A program made the translations under genes and the position numbers. Below the pieces are notes generated by a model that had not been told where the DNA came from, did not search any database, and saw only the letters and a list, made by a program, of their open reading frames with translations. 64,000 nucleotides of DNA from Pacificispira spongiicola (GTDB lineage: Bacteria > Pseudomonadota > Alphaproteobacteria > UBA8366 > Aestuariispiraceae), in assembly GCF_012926505.1 (NCBI RefSeq), contig NZ_JABBNT010000006.1:1-64000 (forward strand). The letters are read 5' to 3'. Positions 7,862 through 16,561 of this stretch are shown here, in pieces (position 1 is the stretch's first letter; the number at the start of each line of letters is the position of its first letter).

Positions 7862-9167
7862 AATCATCACCCTGCTGATCGTCGTCTCCCTGCTGACCCT
7901 GATGGCGCTGGGCGTTCCGCTCGGCATCACCACGTTGACCGTATCGCTCGGCACCGCGATCCTGTATTTCGGGGAGCGCGCCGGCTTTTTCATCGTGGCG
8001 GCCAATGTCGGGGAAGTGCTCCACAAATATGAGCTGATCGCGGTCCCCTTTTTCGTGTTCATGGCCAACGTCCTCGAACGATCGGGCATCGCAAAATCGC
8101 TGTTCGATTCCATGGCGATACTGGGCGGTCGGTTCCGTGGCTCGGTCGCGGTCCAGACCTGCGTGGTCGCGGTCGTGCTTGCGGCCATGTCGGGCATCAT
8201 GGGCGGCGAGATCGTCATGCTCGGTCTCATCGCCCTGCCGCAGATGCTGCGGCTCGGCTACGATCGCAAGCTGTCGATCGGCATCATCTGCGGTGCCGGT
8301 GCGCTTGCGACCCTGATCCCGCCATCGGTCGTGCTGATCGTCTACGGGCTCGCCGCCCAGGTCTCGATCACCAAACTGTTCGCGGCGTCCGCCGTCCCGG
8401 GGCTTCTGCTCGCGTCACTCTTCATCGTCTACATCCTGATCCGGGTACGCCTGAATCCGGCCATGGCGCCGATCTTCGACATTCCGGAAACCGGCCTGCC
8501 CCTGCATCAGCGCCTCCGGTTCCTGAAGGGGATCGTGCTGCCGGGCGTCCTGATCACCGCGGTTCTCGGCGTAATCTATTCCGGCATCGCCACCGTCACC
8601 GAGGCCGCCGCGGTTGGCGCCGTCGGGGCTCTTGTCGTGGCTGCCGTCCGGGGCGAGTTGACCTGGGTGATGGCGCGGGACGCGATGCGCCAGACGGCGC
8701 TGACGGTTGGATCTATCATCTGGCTGGTTCTCGGTGCGGTCTCGCTGATTGGCATATACAACCGGATCGGCGGCGGCGAATTCCTGCGCGAGATGCTGAC
8801 CTCCCTTGATATCGCGCCGCTTCTCATCATCGCGGTGATGATGTTGATCGTGATGGTGCTCGGCACCTTCCTGGAGTGGATCGCGATCATCTTCATCACC
8901 GTACCGATCTTCGCCCCGGTCGTGATCGACCTCGGCTTCGATCCCGTCTGGTTCGGCGTGCTGTTCGCGATGAACATCCAGATCTACTACCTCTCACCGC
9001 CCTTCGGCCCCGCCTGTTTCTTCCTGAAATCGGTCGCGCCCAAGGACATCGAACTGCAGGAGATATTCCTGGCCGTGCTGCCGTTCATCGCGCTCCAGGC
9101 GACGGGCCTGTTTCTGGTGCTGTTCTTCCCGGAGATCGCCTTGTGGCTTCCGGGTCTGTTTGATTGA
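7851..9167 (+). CDS. TRAP transporter large permease subunit, DctM family
   Basis: A 438-residue polytopic membrane protein with about 12 hydrophobic helices. Family hallmarks include LAAMSGIMGGEIVMLGLIAL, GAGALATLIPPSVVLIVYGL and LGTFLEWIAIIFITVPIF. It forms the transport channel of the TRAP system with DctQ. The ATG at 7851 (MGIEIITLL) is taken as start because it lies within the dctQ end and gives the usual N-terminus; upstream in-frame codons would add a non-membrane extension. The next gene starts 11 bases after its stop. Confidence 0.92.
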   Translation: MGIEIITLLIVVSLLTLMALGVPLGITTLTVSLGTAILYFGERAGFFIVAANVGEVLHKYELIAVPFFVFMANVLERSGIAKSLFDSMAILGGRFRGSVAVQTCVVAVVLAAMSGIMGGEIVMLGLIALPQMLRLGYDRKLSIGIICGAGALATLIPPSVVLIVYGLAAQVSITKLFAASAVPGLLLASLFIVYILIRVRLNPAMAPIFDIPETGLPLHQRLRFLKGIVLPGVLITAVLGVIYSGIATVTEAAAVGAVGALVVAAVRGELTWVMARDAMRQTALTVGSIIWLVLGAVSLIGIYNRIGGGEFLREMLTSLDIAPLLIIAVMMLIVMVLGTFLEWIAIIFITVPIFAPVVIDLGFDPVWFGVLFAMNIQIYYLSPPFGPACFFLKSVAPKDIELQEIFLAVLPFIALQATGLFLVLFFPEIALWLPGLFD

Positions 9168-9178
9168 GGAAAACCGCT

Positions 9179-9346
9179 ATGAGCAAGGACGACGACAGTT
9201 TCGGCGGCCGGGAAGTGGATATTTCCGCGCTGGCATTCACGACCGAAGAGCAGGCCGACAGGCACGATCAGGGCAATTGGCCGGAAGTGTTCGGCCTTGT
9301 GCTCACGATCGTCGTCTGTTGGCTCATCTTTGGCTTCACCGGTTGA
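9179..9346 (+). CDS. small single-pass membrane protein within the TRAP/dehydratase operon
   Basis: A 55-residue protein: an acidic N-terminal half (SKDDDSFGGREVDIS) followed by one C-terminal transmembrane helix (VFGLVLTIVVCWLIFGF). It starts 11 bases after dctM, has an upstream GAGGAAA, and ends about 11 bases before the start chosen for the dehydratase, so it fits the operon tightly. No family is recognised. Small one-helix proteins sometimes accompany transporters as accessory subunits, but this is a guess based only on position. Confidence 0.6.
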   Translation: MSKDDDSFGGREVDISALAFTTEEQADRHDQGNWPEVFGLVLTIVVCWLIFGFTG

Positions 9347-9357
9347 GTTTTGGTGTC

Positions 9358-11091
9358 GTGACACGAAAAGACCCCAGGGATTTCCGTTCCGCCCGCTGGT
9401 TCGCACCCGACGACCTGCGCAGTTTTGGCCATCGATCGCGCATGATGCAGCTCGGCTATGCCGAGGAGGAGTTCCTCGGCAAGCCGATCATCGGCATCCT
9501 CAGCACCTGGTCTGAGCTCAACACCTGCCACGCGCATTTCCCGGAGCGTGTGAAGGACGTGAAGCGGGGAGTCGAACAGGTAGGCGGCCTGCCGGTCGAG
9601 ATACCGGCCCTGTCGGTCGACGAGAGTTTCACGAAACCCACCTCCATGCTCTACCGCAACATGCTGGCCATGGAGACGGAGGAGATGATCCGATCCCATC
9701 CGCTGGACGGCGTCGTGCTGATGGGCGGCTGCGACAAGACGACACCCGGCCTCGTGATGGGGGCGATTTCCGCCGGCGTGCCGATGATCTATCTTCCGGC
9801 CGGCCCGATGCTGCGCGGGAATTATGCCGGTAAAATCCTTGGCTCCGGGTCGGATGCTTGGAAATACTGGGATGAACGCCGCGCCGGCAATATCAGCGAC
9901 GAGGAATGGCTCGGAGTGCAGGGTGGTATCGCGCGCTCCGCCGGGACCTGCATGACCATGGGCACGGCGGCGACCATGATGGGCATCGCGGAGGCGCTTG
10001 GGCTGACCCTGCCTGGTGCGAGTTCGATCCCCGCGGTCGACTCAAACCACCAGCGCATGGCCTCCGCCTGCGGTCGCCGTATCGTCGAGATGGTGTTCGA
10101 GGATCTGACGCCGGACCGGGTCCTGACGCCCGCCGCCTTTCAAAACGCCGCCATCGTCGCAATGGCGACGGGGTGTTCCACCAATGCGGTGGTCCATCTC
10201 ATTGCGATGGCGCGCCGCGCCGGTGTCGATCTGGGGCTGGACGATCTGGACAGGCTCGGCCGGGAGACCCCGCTCGTCGCCAATGTCCGTCCGGCGGGCA
10301 GCGACTATCTGATGGAGGATTTCTACTATGCGGGCGGTATGCGAGCGCTGATGGGCCAGATCGGCACGCGCCTCGACCTGTCGGTCCTGACCGTGACCGG
10401 TCGGACGCTGGGGGAGAATATCGAGGGCGTAAAGGTCTTCAATGACGACGTGATCCGGCCGCTCGACAATCCGGTCTACCATGAGGGGTCGCTGGCGGTT
10501 CTGCGCGGTAATCTGTGTCCCGACGGCGCCGTCATCAAGCCGGCCGCCTGCGACCCGAAGTTCCGCGTCCATGAAGGGCCGGCGCTGGTCTTCGATTCCT
10601 ATCCGGAGATGAAGGCTGCGATCGACGATGAAAACCTCGACGTCACGCAGGATACCGTCCTTGTCCTGCGCAATGCCGGGCCGCTGGGCGGGCCGGGCAT
10701 GCCGGAATGGGGCATGCTGCCGATCCCGAAGGCGCTGATCAAGCAGGGGCACCGGGATATGCTGCGCATTTCCGATGCCCGCATGTCCGGAACCTCCTAT
10801 GGTGCCTGCGTCCTGCATGTCGCGCCGGAAAGTTATGTCGGCGGGCCGCTCGCGTTGCTGCGTACTGGCGACACGATCCGGCTCGATCTGCCGAAGCGAC
10901 GCCTCGACATGTTGGTGGACGACACTGAACTGGAACGTCGGCGCGCAGCCTGGAAACAGCCCGAACCGCGGTTCGAGCGCGGCTGGGGCTGGATGTTTTC
11001 CCGTCACGTCACTCAGGCTGACAAGGGCTGCGATTTCGACTTCCTGCAATCCGATTTCGGCCGCGCCGCCGGCGAACCAGACATCTACTGA
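9358..11091 (+). CDS. IlvD/Edd family dehydratase (sugar-acid or dihydroxy-acid dehydratase)
   Basis: A 577-residue iron-sulfur dehydratase. Cluster cysteines are visible in LNTCHAH, MGGCDKTTPG and ARSAGTCMTMGTA, and the conserved C-terminal SDARMSGTSYG is present. The family dehydrates dihydroxy acids or aldonic/phosphogluconic acids to 2-keto-3-deoxy acids. Linkage to a TRAP uptake system and an RraA-type lyase, and the absence of other ilv genes, favours a catabolic sugar-acid role (arabonate/xylonate type) over branched amino-acid synthesis. The GTG at 9358 begins a family-like N-terminus (TRKDPRDFRSARWF); the longer open frame upstream overlaps the small membrane protein and is not coding. 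Confidence 0.88.
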   Translation: MTRKDPRDFRSARWFAPDDLRSFGHRSRMMQLGYAEEEFLGKPIIGILSTWSELNTCHAHFPERVKDVKRGVEQVGGLPVEIPALSVDESFTKPTSMLYRNMLAMETEEMIRSHPLDGVVLMGGCDKTTPGLVMGAISAGVPMIYLPAGPMLRGNYAGKILGSGSDAWKYWDERRAGNISDEEWLGVQGGIARSAGTCMTMGTAATMMGIAEALGLTLPGASSIPAVDSNHQRMASACGRRIVEMVFEDLTPDRVLTPAAFQNAAIVAMATGCSTNAVVHLIAMARRAGVDLGLDDLDRLGRETPLVANVRPAGSDYLMEDFYYAGGMRALMGQIGTRLDLSVLTVTGRTLGENIEGVKVFNDDVIRPLDNPVYHEGSLAVLRGNLCPDGAVIKPAACDPKFRVHEGPALVFDSYPEMKAAIDDENLDVTQDTVLVLRNAGPLGGPGMPEWGMLPIPKALIKQGHRDMLRISDARMSGTSYGACVLHVAPESYVGGPLALLRTGDTIRLDLPKRRLDMLVDDTELERRRAAWKQPEPRFERGWGWMFSRHVTQADKGCDFDFLQSDFGRAAGEPDIY

Positions 11092-11102
11092 AGGATCTGA
11101 GA

Positions 11103-11828
11103 ATGATCGATACCGTTCTGTCCGATGACACCCGTGCCAAGCTGAAGAAGATCTCGACTGCGTCCATCGCAACGGCGCTGTTCAAACGCGGGCTGCGCAA
11201 TCAGTTCATCCAGGGGGTTCGCCCGGTCGCCGTGAAAGAGGAGAACATGGTCGGGCCCGCCTACACGCTGCGCTACATCCCGGCGCGCGAAGACCGCAAT
11301 CCCATCACCGTGTTCCGCAATCCTGCTCATCCTCAACGCGTGGCGGTCGAGCAATGCCCGCCCGGCCACGTGCTGATCATGGACGCGCGCAAGGATGCAC
11401 GCGCCGCGACGGCGGGGTCGATCCTTGTGACGCGGCTCGCGATCCGGGGCGTCGCCGGCGTCGTGTCCGATGGTGGTTTCCGGGACTGCGACGGCATCGG
11501 CAAGCTCGACATGCCGGCCTATTGCGCCAATCCGTCGGCGCCGACGAATCTCACGCTGCATGAGGCGCTCGACCTAAATGTGCCCATCGCCTGTGGTGAC
11601 GTGGCCGTTTTCCCGGGCGACGTACTGGTCGGCGACAAAGACGGGGTGATGGTCATTCCGGCCCATCTCGCGACCGAGATCGCCGATGAATGCACGGGCA
11701 TGGAAAGCTTCGAGGATTTCGTACTCGAGGAAGTCCTAGCCGGCGCCGCAGTCATCGGCCTGTATCCGGCGACCGAGGAGGCCAACCTCAGGAAGTACGA
11801 AGACTGGCGGAAAAAGACCGGCCGCTGA
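11103..11828 (+). CDS. RraA family protein (probable pyruvate-type aldolase or lyase)
   Basis: A 241-residue protein with the RraA / 4-hydroxy-4-methyl-2-oxoglutarate aldolase fold. The metal and substrate site segments VVSDGGFRDCDGI (Arg-Asp pair) and GDVAVFPGDVLVGDKDGVMV are intact. Members of this family are either inhibitors of RNase E or class II aldolases that release pyruvate. Next to a dehydratase that makes 2-keto-3-deoxy acids, an aldolase cleaving that product to pyruvate and an aldehyde is the better reading (inference). It begins 11 bases after the dehydratase and is the last gene of the operon. Confidence 0.85.
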   Translation: MIDTVLSDDTRAKLKKISTASIATALFKRGLRNQFIQGVRPVAVKEENMVGPAYTLRYIPAREDRNPITVFRNPAHPQRVAVEQCPPGHVLIMDARKDARAATAGSILVTRLAIRGVAGVVSDGGFRDCDGIGKLDMPAYCANPSAPTNLTLHEALDLNVPIACGDVAVFPGDVLVGDKDGVMVIPAHLATEIADECTGMESFEDFVLEEVLAGAAVIGLYPATEEANLRKYEDWRKKTGR

Positions 11829-11863
11829 GACCCGTCATCCGCTAGCGGTCCCGCAAGGTCGGT

Positions 11864-13270
11864 TTACGCCGGCTGCAGCTTCGTTCGTTGACGACCCCAG
11901 GCCCCGGCGAACACGGCGGCGACCGTGAGCGCGCCGTAGAGGACGGCCGCCAAGGCGACGATCCGGAATAGGATGGATAGGTCGGCTCCCAGCCAGGCGA
12001 CCGCCACCCAGCCGATGAAGGCGGCAACGATCATGCGGACGGTGCCGGCCAGGACGGGAAGCAGAACGCGGTTCGCTCCCTGGCTCGCGAAGTACAGCGC
12101 CAGGCCCAGGCCGACGGCGCCGTAGACCGGCGCGACAGTGTGCAGATAGAGGGCGCCCATCGCCAGCACCTGGGCATCGTCGCTGAACAGCCCGATCCAG
12201 AGATGCGGGAAAAACGCGGCGGCGAGGCCGGTGGTGCCAGTCATCCCGAAGGCAAGGGCGCCGCCGATCCAGGCGATGCGCCGCGCCCGCGCCGCCTGTC
12301 CGGCCCCAATATTGATGCCGACCATGCTCACGATGGCGGTGCCGAGGCCGAAGATCACCGGTATCTGGATGTAGTCGAGCCGCGAGGCGATACCGTATCC
12401 GGCGATCGCGTCCGCACCGAACCGGCCGACGGCGGCGGTGACGAAGGCGACGGTCAGATTGACCTGAACCGTGCCGACCGCCGACAGAAGGCCGACGCCC
12501 AGAATGTCCTTGAACAGGCGGCCGTGCAGCCGGCCGATGCCGAGCTTCACGGGGCTGCTCGGCGAGCGCAGATACAGGATCAGGATGAGCGCGGCGAGGA
12601 TGTAGTATATGACCACGGCGGCCCCGCCGCCGGCGACTCCGAGAGGCGGTAGCGGTCCCCAGCCGAAGATCAGGGCCGGAGACAACGGGATGAGGATCAC
12701 GGCGCCGGAGAAAATCACGAGCGCCGGCACCTTTACGTTTCCCGCGCCGCGGAGGGCCGCCGACAGCAAGGCGGTGATCCAGATCGGAATGGAGCCCGCG
12801 AATACGATGTCCGAATAGGCGAGCGCCGCCGTCAGCGCCGGTCCCGTTCCACCCATCGCCTGATAAAGCATCGGCCCGCCCAGCAGGACCGCCGCGGAGA
12901 AAATGATGCCGAAAGCGCCGGCGAGGACGAGCGCGTGCCAGACCAACGCGTCGGCGTCGGGCCCCCGGTCGGCCCCCAGAGCCCGCGCGACGGCCGAGGC
13001 GACACCCCCGCCGAGACCGCCATTCGACATCATCTGCATGAGCATGAGGACCGGAAATACCAGAGAGACCCCGGCAAGCGCTTCCGTTCCGAGAAAGCTG
13101 ATGAAATAGGTCTCGATCACCCCGACAAGCGTTTGGACGACCAACACCGCGATTGTCGGCAACGCCAAGCGAAGCATGGTCGGCATGATCGGCCCGGTTA
13201 GAATGCCGGCCGGTACCTTGCGCGCGAGGCGGGGCCCGGTCTTAGCAGCCCCAGGAGGAACTTTGGTCAT
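11864..13270 (-). CDS. MATE family multidrug efflux transporter
   Basis: A 468-residue inner-membrane protein with about 12 helices arranged as two related halves, as in MATE (MatE domain) cation-coupled exporters. Family-like segments include ALPTIAVLVVQTLVGVIETY, LGTEALAGVSLVFPVLMLMQ, and in the second half GYGIASRLDYIQIPVIFGLG with VSMVGINIGAGQAARARR. It probably expels cationic or amphipathic toxic compounds. The ATG at 13270 is preferred over an in-frame GTG 15 bases upstream. It lies downstream of the SDR gene in the same direction, 74 bases away. Confidence 0.9.
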   Translation of the reverse strand: MTKVPPGAAKTGPRLARKVPAGILTGPIMPTMLRLALPTIAVLVVQTLVGVIETYFISFLGTEALAGVSLVFPVLMLMQMMSNGGLGGGVASAVARALGADRGPDADALVWHALVLAGAFGIIFSAAVLLGGPMLYQAMGGTGPALTAALAYSDIVFAGSIPIWITALLSAALRGAGNVKVPALVIFSGAVILIPLSPALIFGWGPLPPLGVAGGGAAVVIYYILAALILILYLRSPSSPVKLGIGRLHGRLFKDILGVGLLSAVGTVQVNLTVAFVTAAVGRFGADAIAGYGIASRLDYIQIPVIFGLGTAIVSMVGINIGAGQAARARRIAWIGGALAFGMTGTTGLAAAFFPHLWIGLFSDDAQVLAMGALYLHTVAPVYGAVGLGLALYFASQGANRVLLPVLAGTVRMIVAAFIGWVAVAWLGADLSILFRIVALAAVLYGALTVAAVFAGAWGRQRTKLQPA

Positions 13271-13344
13271 GGCTTGGTCCTTCACTGGACGGGAAGTTGA
13301 CGAAGTCGCATCCTTCAGGGGCTGCTATCAAAACCGCGGGCAGA

Positions 13345-14160
13345 TCAGACCGGTAGCTGGAGCATCTTTCGCAAGCTCTTGTCGAAACCGGATTCGGGGA
13401 CAAAGCGGCGCAGCATGCTGACCTTGCGTGCAAGTTTTCCCGCCGGATATCGGAGCTTCGGTTCCGGGTCCGTCGCGGCCTTTAGAATAGTTTCGGCCAC
13501 GATCTCGGGCGTGTCGCCTTTCTTTATCGCTTCCCTTACCACCGCCGTCATACTCGCGCGTGCGGTGCCATAGGCATCAAGCAATCGATCAGCTTTGACG
13601 AGATGTTCTTCGAAAGCGGTGCGGGTATAGGTCGGCTCAACCACGGTGACACGAATACCGAGCGACCGCAGTTCGTGATCCAGCGATTGCGAATAGCCTT
13701 CCACGGCATGTTTGGTCCCCGCGTAGAGCGCGAAGTAAGGGGCCGGGATGAATCCATGCGCCGAGCTTAGATTGATTATCCGACCCTTGCCTTGACGGCG
13801 CATGATCGGGAGCACCGCATTGGTCATGCGGATCACACCGAATACGTTCACATTGAACAGAGCCTGAGCCTGCGCCAACGAGGATTCTTCGGCGCCGCCG
13901 AACAGACCGACGCCGGCATTGTTGACCAACAGGTCGATGTGCCCGGCTTTGGCGAGGACATCGTCGACCGCTCGTGTCACAGACGTATCGTCGGCCACAT
14001 CGCAGATCAGCATGGTAACCCCCTCGGGTCCCGTCGCGGCGGCGCGACGGCTGGTCCCGAAGACACGATAACCGGCGGCTTGCAGAGCCTCGGCTGTAGC
14101 GTATCCAATGCCGGAAGAGGCGCCCGTCACCAGGGCGGCGCCGCGATTTGATGTGTTCAT
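13345..14160 (-). CDS. short-chain dehydrogenase/reductase
   Basis: A 271-residue classical SDR oxidoreductase. The Rossmann motif VTGASSGIGYATAEALQAAG lies near residue 12, NNAGVG near 88, the catalytic serine in NLSSAHG, and YAGTK as Tyr-x-x-x-Lys. The cytoplasmic enzyme uses NAD(P); the chain resembles the sub-branch annotated as oxidoreductase/SDR with long C-terminal helices, substrate unknown. The ATG at 14160 gives the normal N-terminus. The MATE gene follows in the same direction, so a stress or detoxification pairing is possible. Confidence 0.9.
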   Translation of the reverse strand: MNTSNRGAALVTGASSGIGYATAEALQAAGYRVFGTSRRAAATGPEGVTMLICDVADDTSVTRAVDDVLAKAGHIDLLVNNAGVGLFGGAEESSLAQAQALFNVNVFGVIRMTNAVLPIMRRQGKGRIINLSSAHGFIPAPYFALYAGTKHAVEGYSQSLDHELRSLGIRVTVVEPTYTRTAFEEHLVKADRLLDAYGTARASMTAVVREAIKKGDTPEIVAETILKAATDPEPKLRYPAGKLARKVSMLRRFVPESGFDKSLRKMLQLPV

Positions 14161-14260
14161 GATGTCCAGGTCCTTCTTTTGTAGGTGCGTGACTCCGAAT
14201 GTGGCGTTCGTCCGGCCGTCACAGGTTTGAGTGAATTAAACATTTTGGAGATCCGGGGCC

Positions 14261-14292
14261 GGGGTCAGACACATTGCCGACGGCCCTGTCTG
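14261..14292. repeat. short REP-like inverted repeat in the SDR-fabF intergenic region
   Basis: CAGACA at 14266-14271 and TGTCTG at 14287-14292 form an inverted repeat preceded by GGGGT, so the left end reads GGGGTCAGACA as in the structure at 5235-5288. The surrounding stretch 14161-14459 (about 300 bases between the SDR and FabF genes) contains no supported gene. It is most simply read as a decayed palindromic element or an unusual terminator for the ketosynthase gene. Confidence 0.35.
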
Positions 14293-14459
14293 TTCGATCA
14301 GCCACGAAAATGGGCTGCTGGCGGAACGGCCTCTGCGAAAAGACTGTTCGCCACTGTGAGGCATTGAACCATTTCGCGAGGTTCGGATTGAGGCGAGCTA
14401 ATGCGGTTCGGATGACAGGCGGAGACGAGTAAAAAATCAAAGAGCGATACGCGCCAGAC

Positions 14460-15764
14460 TCAGGCATGACGCTCGCCAACTGCTGCGGCATCCTGATCGT
14501 CTGACCAACGACGGAACAGCGCACTGGCATTGACGCCACCGAAACCGAAACCGTTGACGATCGCGTAGTCTGTCGCCAAAGGCCGCGCCCGGTTCGCGAC
14601 GAAATCGATTCCTGTTCCGGCCGGGTCGGGTGTGTCCAGATTCAGAGTAGGCGGAGCAATCTGGTCCTGGAGCGCCGATATCGCGAAGATCGCCGCGAGT
14701 CCGCCGGCGGCGCCGAGTAGATGTCCCGTCGCAGACTTTGTTGCGCTTACGGCAATCGAAGAATCGGTGCCGAAAACCGTTTGTATCGCTCTGATTTCCC
14801 CCAGATCCCCAACGGATGTCGACGTCGCATGGGCATTCAGATGGCCAATTTCACGCGGGGAAATTCCTGACTGATAAATCGCGATTTCCATTGCACGACG
14901 TGCTCCTGCTCCATCCTCAGGGCCGGAGGTGACGTGATATGCGTCGGCCGTCGTGCCGTAGCCAACTAGTTCCGCTAGTGGTTTGGCACCGCGCGAGAGT
15001 GCGTGTTTCAGTTCTTCAATAACCAGAACACCGGCGCCTTCACCCATTACGAAGCCGTCCCGGGACATATCGAAGGGGCGGGAGGCTGAGGTCGGAGTCT
15101 CGTTGAAGTTTGTGGAAAGGGATCGTGCCGCGGAAAAGCCGCCAAGACTCACGACGTTCATGCAAGCTTCCGTGCCGCCGCATACAGCAACGTCCGCTTC
15201 ACCAGTCCGGATAATACGCGCAGCATCACCGATCGCCTGAATGCCGGCAGCGCAGGCCGTTACCGGTGCACCTATTGCGCCTTTGAATCCATGGCGAATT
15301 GAAATGTGACCAGCTGCGAGGTTAACCAAGAAGGATGGTATGGTGAATGGCGAAAGACGGCGTGCTCCGCGTCGGTCGACGGTACGCACTGCTTCAGTTA
15401 TCGCCGGGAAGCCGCCAACTCCAGAAGCAATGATTGTCGCCGTTAGTACGCGTTCCCTTTCCGACGCAGGGGCCCAGCCCGCTTGAGCCAATGCCTCCTG
15501 CGCGGCAGCGAGGCCGAAGAGAATGAAACGATCGACCTTACGTTGGTCTTTTGGTGAAAGGACGGTGTCGGGATCGAAACCGACATCTGGATCGTCCGCC
15601 AGCGACGGAACCACGCCACCAATCTTCGAGGGCAGGTCTCCAACCATTTCGTCCGGAAGTCTGCGGATGCCGGAACGACCATCCAGGAGGCGCGACCAGG
15701 TCGCTTCGACATTTGACGCAAGCGGCGTAACCGCGCCCATGCCAGTGACTACAATCCGTCGCAT
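14460..15764 (-). CDS. fabF: beta-ketoacyl-ACP synthase II-like ketosynthase
   Basis: A 434-residue condensing enzyme of the KAS I/II (thiolase-fold) family, which extends acyl-ACP with malonyl-ACP. The catalytic triad is present: the nucleophile in VTACAAGIQAIGDA, the first histidine in LNAHATSTSVGD and the second in KSATGHLLGAAGG. The C-terminal NGFGFGGVNA loop is intact. An AGGAGAG ribosome site lies just before the ATG. It is not in a fab cluster (no acpP, fabG or fabD beside it), so it is probably an extra KAS II copy serving membrane adaptation or a secondary product rather than the housekeeping enzyme. The gene symbol is therefore tentative. Confidence 0.85.
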   Translation of the reverse strand: MRRIVVTGMGAVTPLASNVEATWSRLLDGRSGIRRLPDEMVGDLPSKIGGVVPSLADDPDVGFDPDTVLSPKDQRKVDRFILFGLAAAQEALAQAGWAPASERERVLTATIIASGVGGFPAITEAVRTVDRRGARRLSPFTIPSFLVNLAAGHISIRHGFKGAIGAPVTACAAGIQAIGDAARIIRTGEADVAVCGGTEACMNVVSLGGFSAARSLSTNFNETPTSASRPFDMSRDGFVMGEGAGVLVIEELKHALSRGAKPLAELVGYGTTADAYHVTSGPEDGAGARRAMEIAIYQSGISPREIGHLNAHATSTSVGDLGEIRAIQTVFGTDSSIAVSATKSATGHLLGAAGGLAAIFAISALQDQIAPPTLNLDTPDPAGTGIDFVANRARPLATDYAIVNGFGFGGVNASALFRRWSDDQDAAAVGERHA

Positions 15765-15839
15765 TTACTCTCCTATCACGTTTGATATGCCGTCAGTGCG
15801 TTTCGCGCTGTACGGTCGGCTTCTGTGCTGCATTGCGTC

Positions 15840-16475
15840 TCACGATCCTGGCAGGTCGTCCTGGGCAGCGGGCGGCGTTCCCGATTTTTCAAACAGGAAT
15901 ATCTTGTGTATCTGGGCTGCGTTTGCGGTGAGGATGTTCTTGGCCAGACCGGTATCATTGACGGCGCGAGACAGTGTCATTGCACCGATCATCATTGAAA
16001 GAATCGCCATGGCCGTGTCCCTAGGCTTTTCATCGCCGGTCTCGGCAATCAAATTCTCGAGGATGTCGAGGTGAACGTTGATTCCGGATTCGAACGAGGC
16101 CTTTACGTCACTGCCCTGTCGCGCCGCATCCGCTCCTAAAGCGACCATCGGACAGCCGTTCATTTTTTCCCCGAGATGCTCGGGGCTGAGGTAAAATTCG
16201 ACGATCGCGCTGATCACGCCGATGGGGTCGTCGGGATTTTCGGTTATGGCGCGCGACCATCGGTTAACGGCGTCTTCCAATGCCCGTTTTGACGCCTGAG
16301 CCGCCAGGTCCTCTTTCGATTGAAACTGCTTGTAAAAAGCGCCTTGGGTCATTCCGGCGCCGGCCATCAGATCCTTGATCCCAATTCCGTCAAATCCGCG
16401 CTCCCGAAACAGGCGGCTTGCGACGTCAATGACGTTTTGTCGGTTTTCCGCAGCTTGATCGCGACTCACCCGCAT
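15840..16475 (-). CDS. TetR/AcrR family repressor of the adjacent RND efflux genes
   Basis: A 211-residue regulator. The N-terminal helix-turn-helix covers residues ~10-55 (NVIDVASRLFRERGFDGIG, then GAGMTQGAFYKQFQSKEDL), followed by a helical ligand domain with a cysteine in EKMNGCPMVALG. The pattern resembles the AcrR-like branch that senses electrophiles or drugs (TetR_C, YcdC/NemR-like), but the ligand is unknown. The ATG at 16475 is chosen; longer readings cross the operator. It is divergent from the RND adaptor gene, with palindromic sites in the 86-base intergenic region, so it very likely represses both itself and the pump. Confidence 0.9.
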   Translation of the reverse strand: MRVSRDQAAENRQNVIDVASRLFRERGFDGIGIKDLMAGAGMTQGAFYKQFQSKEDLAAQASKRALEDAVNRWSRAITENPDDPIGVISAIVEFYLSPEHLGEKMNGCPMVALGADAARQGSDVKASFESGINVHLDILENLIAETGDEKPRDTAMAILSMMIGAMTLSRAVNDTGLAKNILTANAAQIHKIFLFEKSGTPPAAQDDLPGS

Positions 16476-16489
16476 CGTTATCTTCCTTT

Positions 16490-16540
16490 TAGATTGCGAA
16501 CGTAATCTATTTAACTTATATAGAGGTCGAACGCAATCTA
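16490..16540. promoter_or_regulatory. tandem TetR operators upstream of the RND pump
   Basis: A 20-bp near-perfect palindrome at 16490-16509 has arms TAGATTGCG and CGTAATCTA (one mismatch pair). A second, weaker copy at 16521-16540 keeps the right arm CGCAATCTA with a degenerate left half. The two sites lie about 31 bases apart, on the same face of the helix, between the TetR gene and the adaptor gene. This is the layout of a cooperatively bound local repressor. Confidence 0.75.
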
Positions 16541-16561
16541 TTTTGGTGTGAGGCATCGGAA

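Noticed and set aside
14219-14539. Minus-strand frame reading across the fabF-SDR intergenic region
   Set aside because: It overlaps the 3' end of fabF in another frame, has no ribosome site, and covers a palindromic element.
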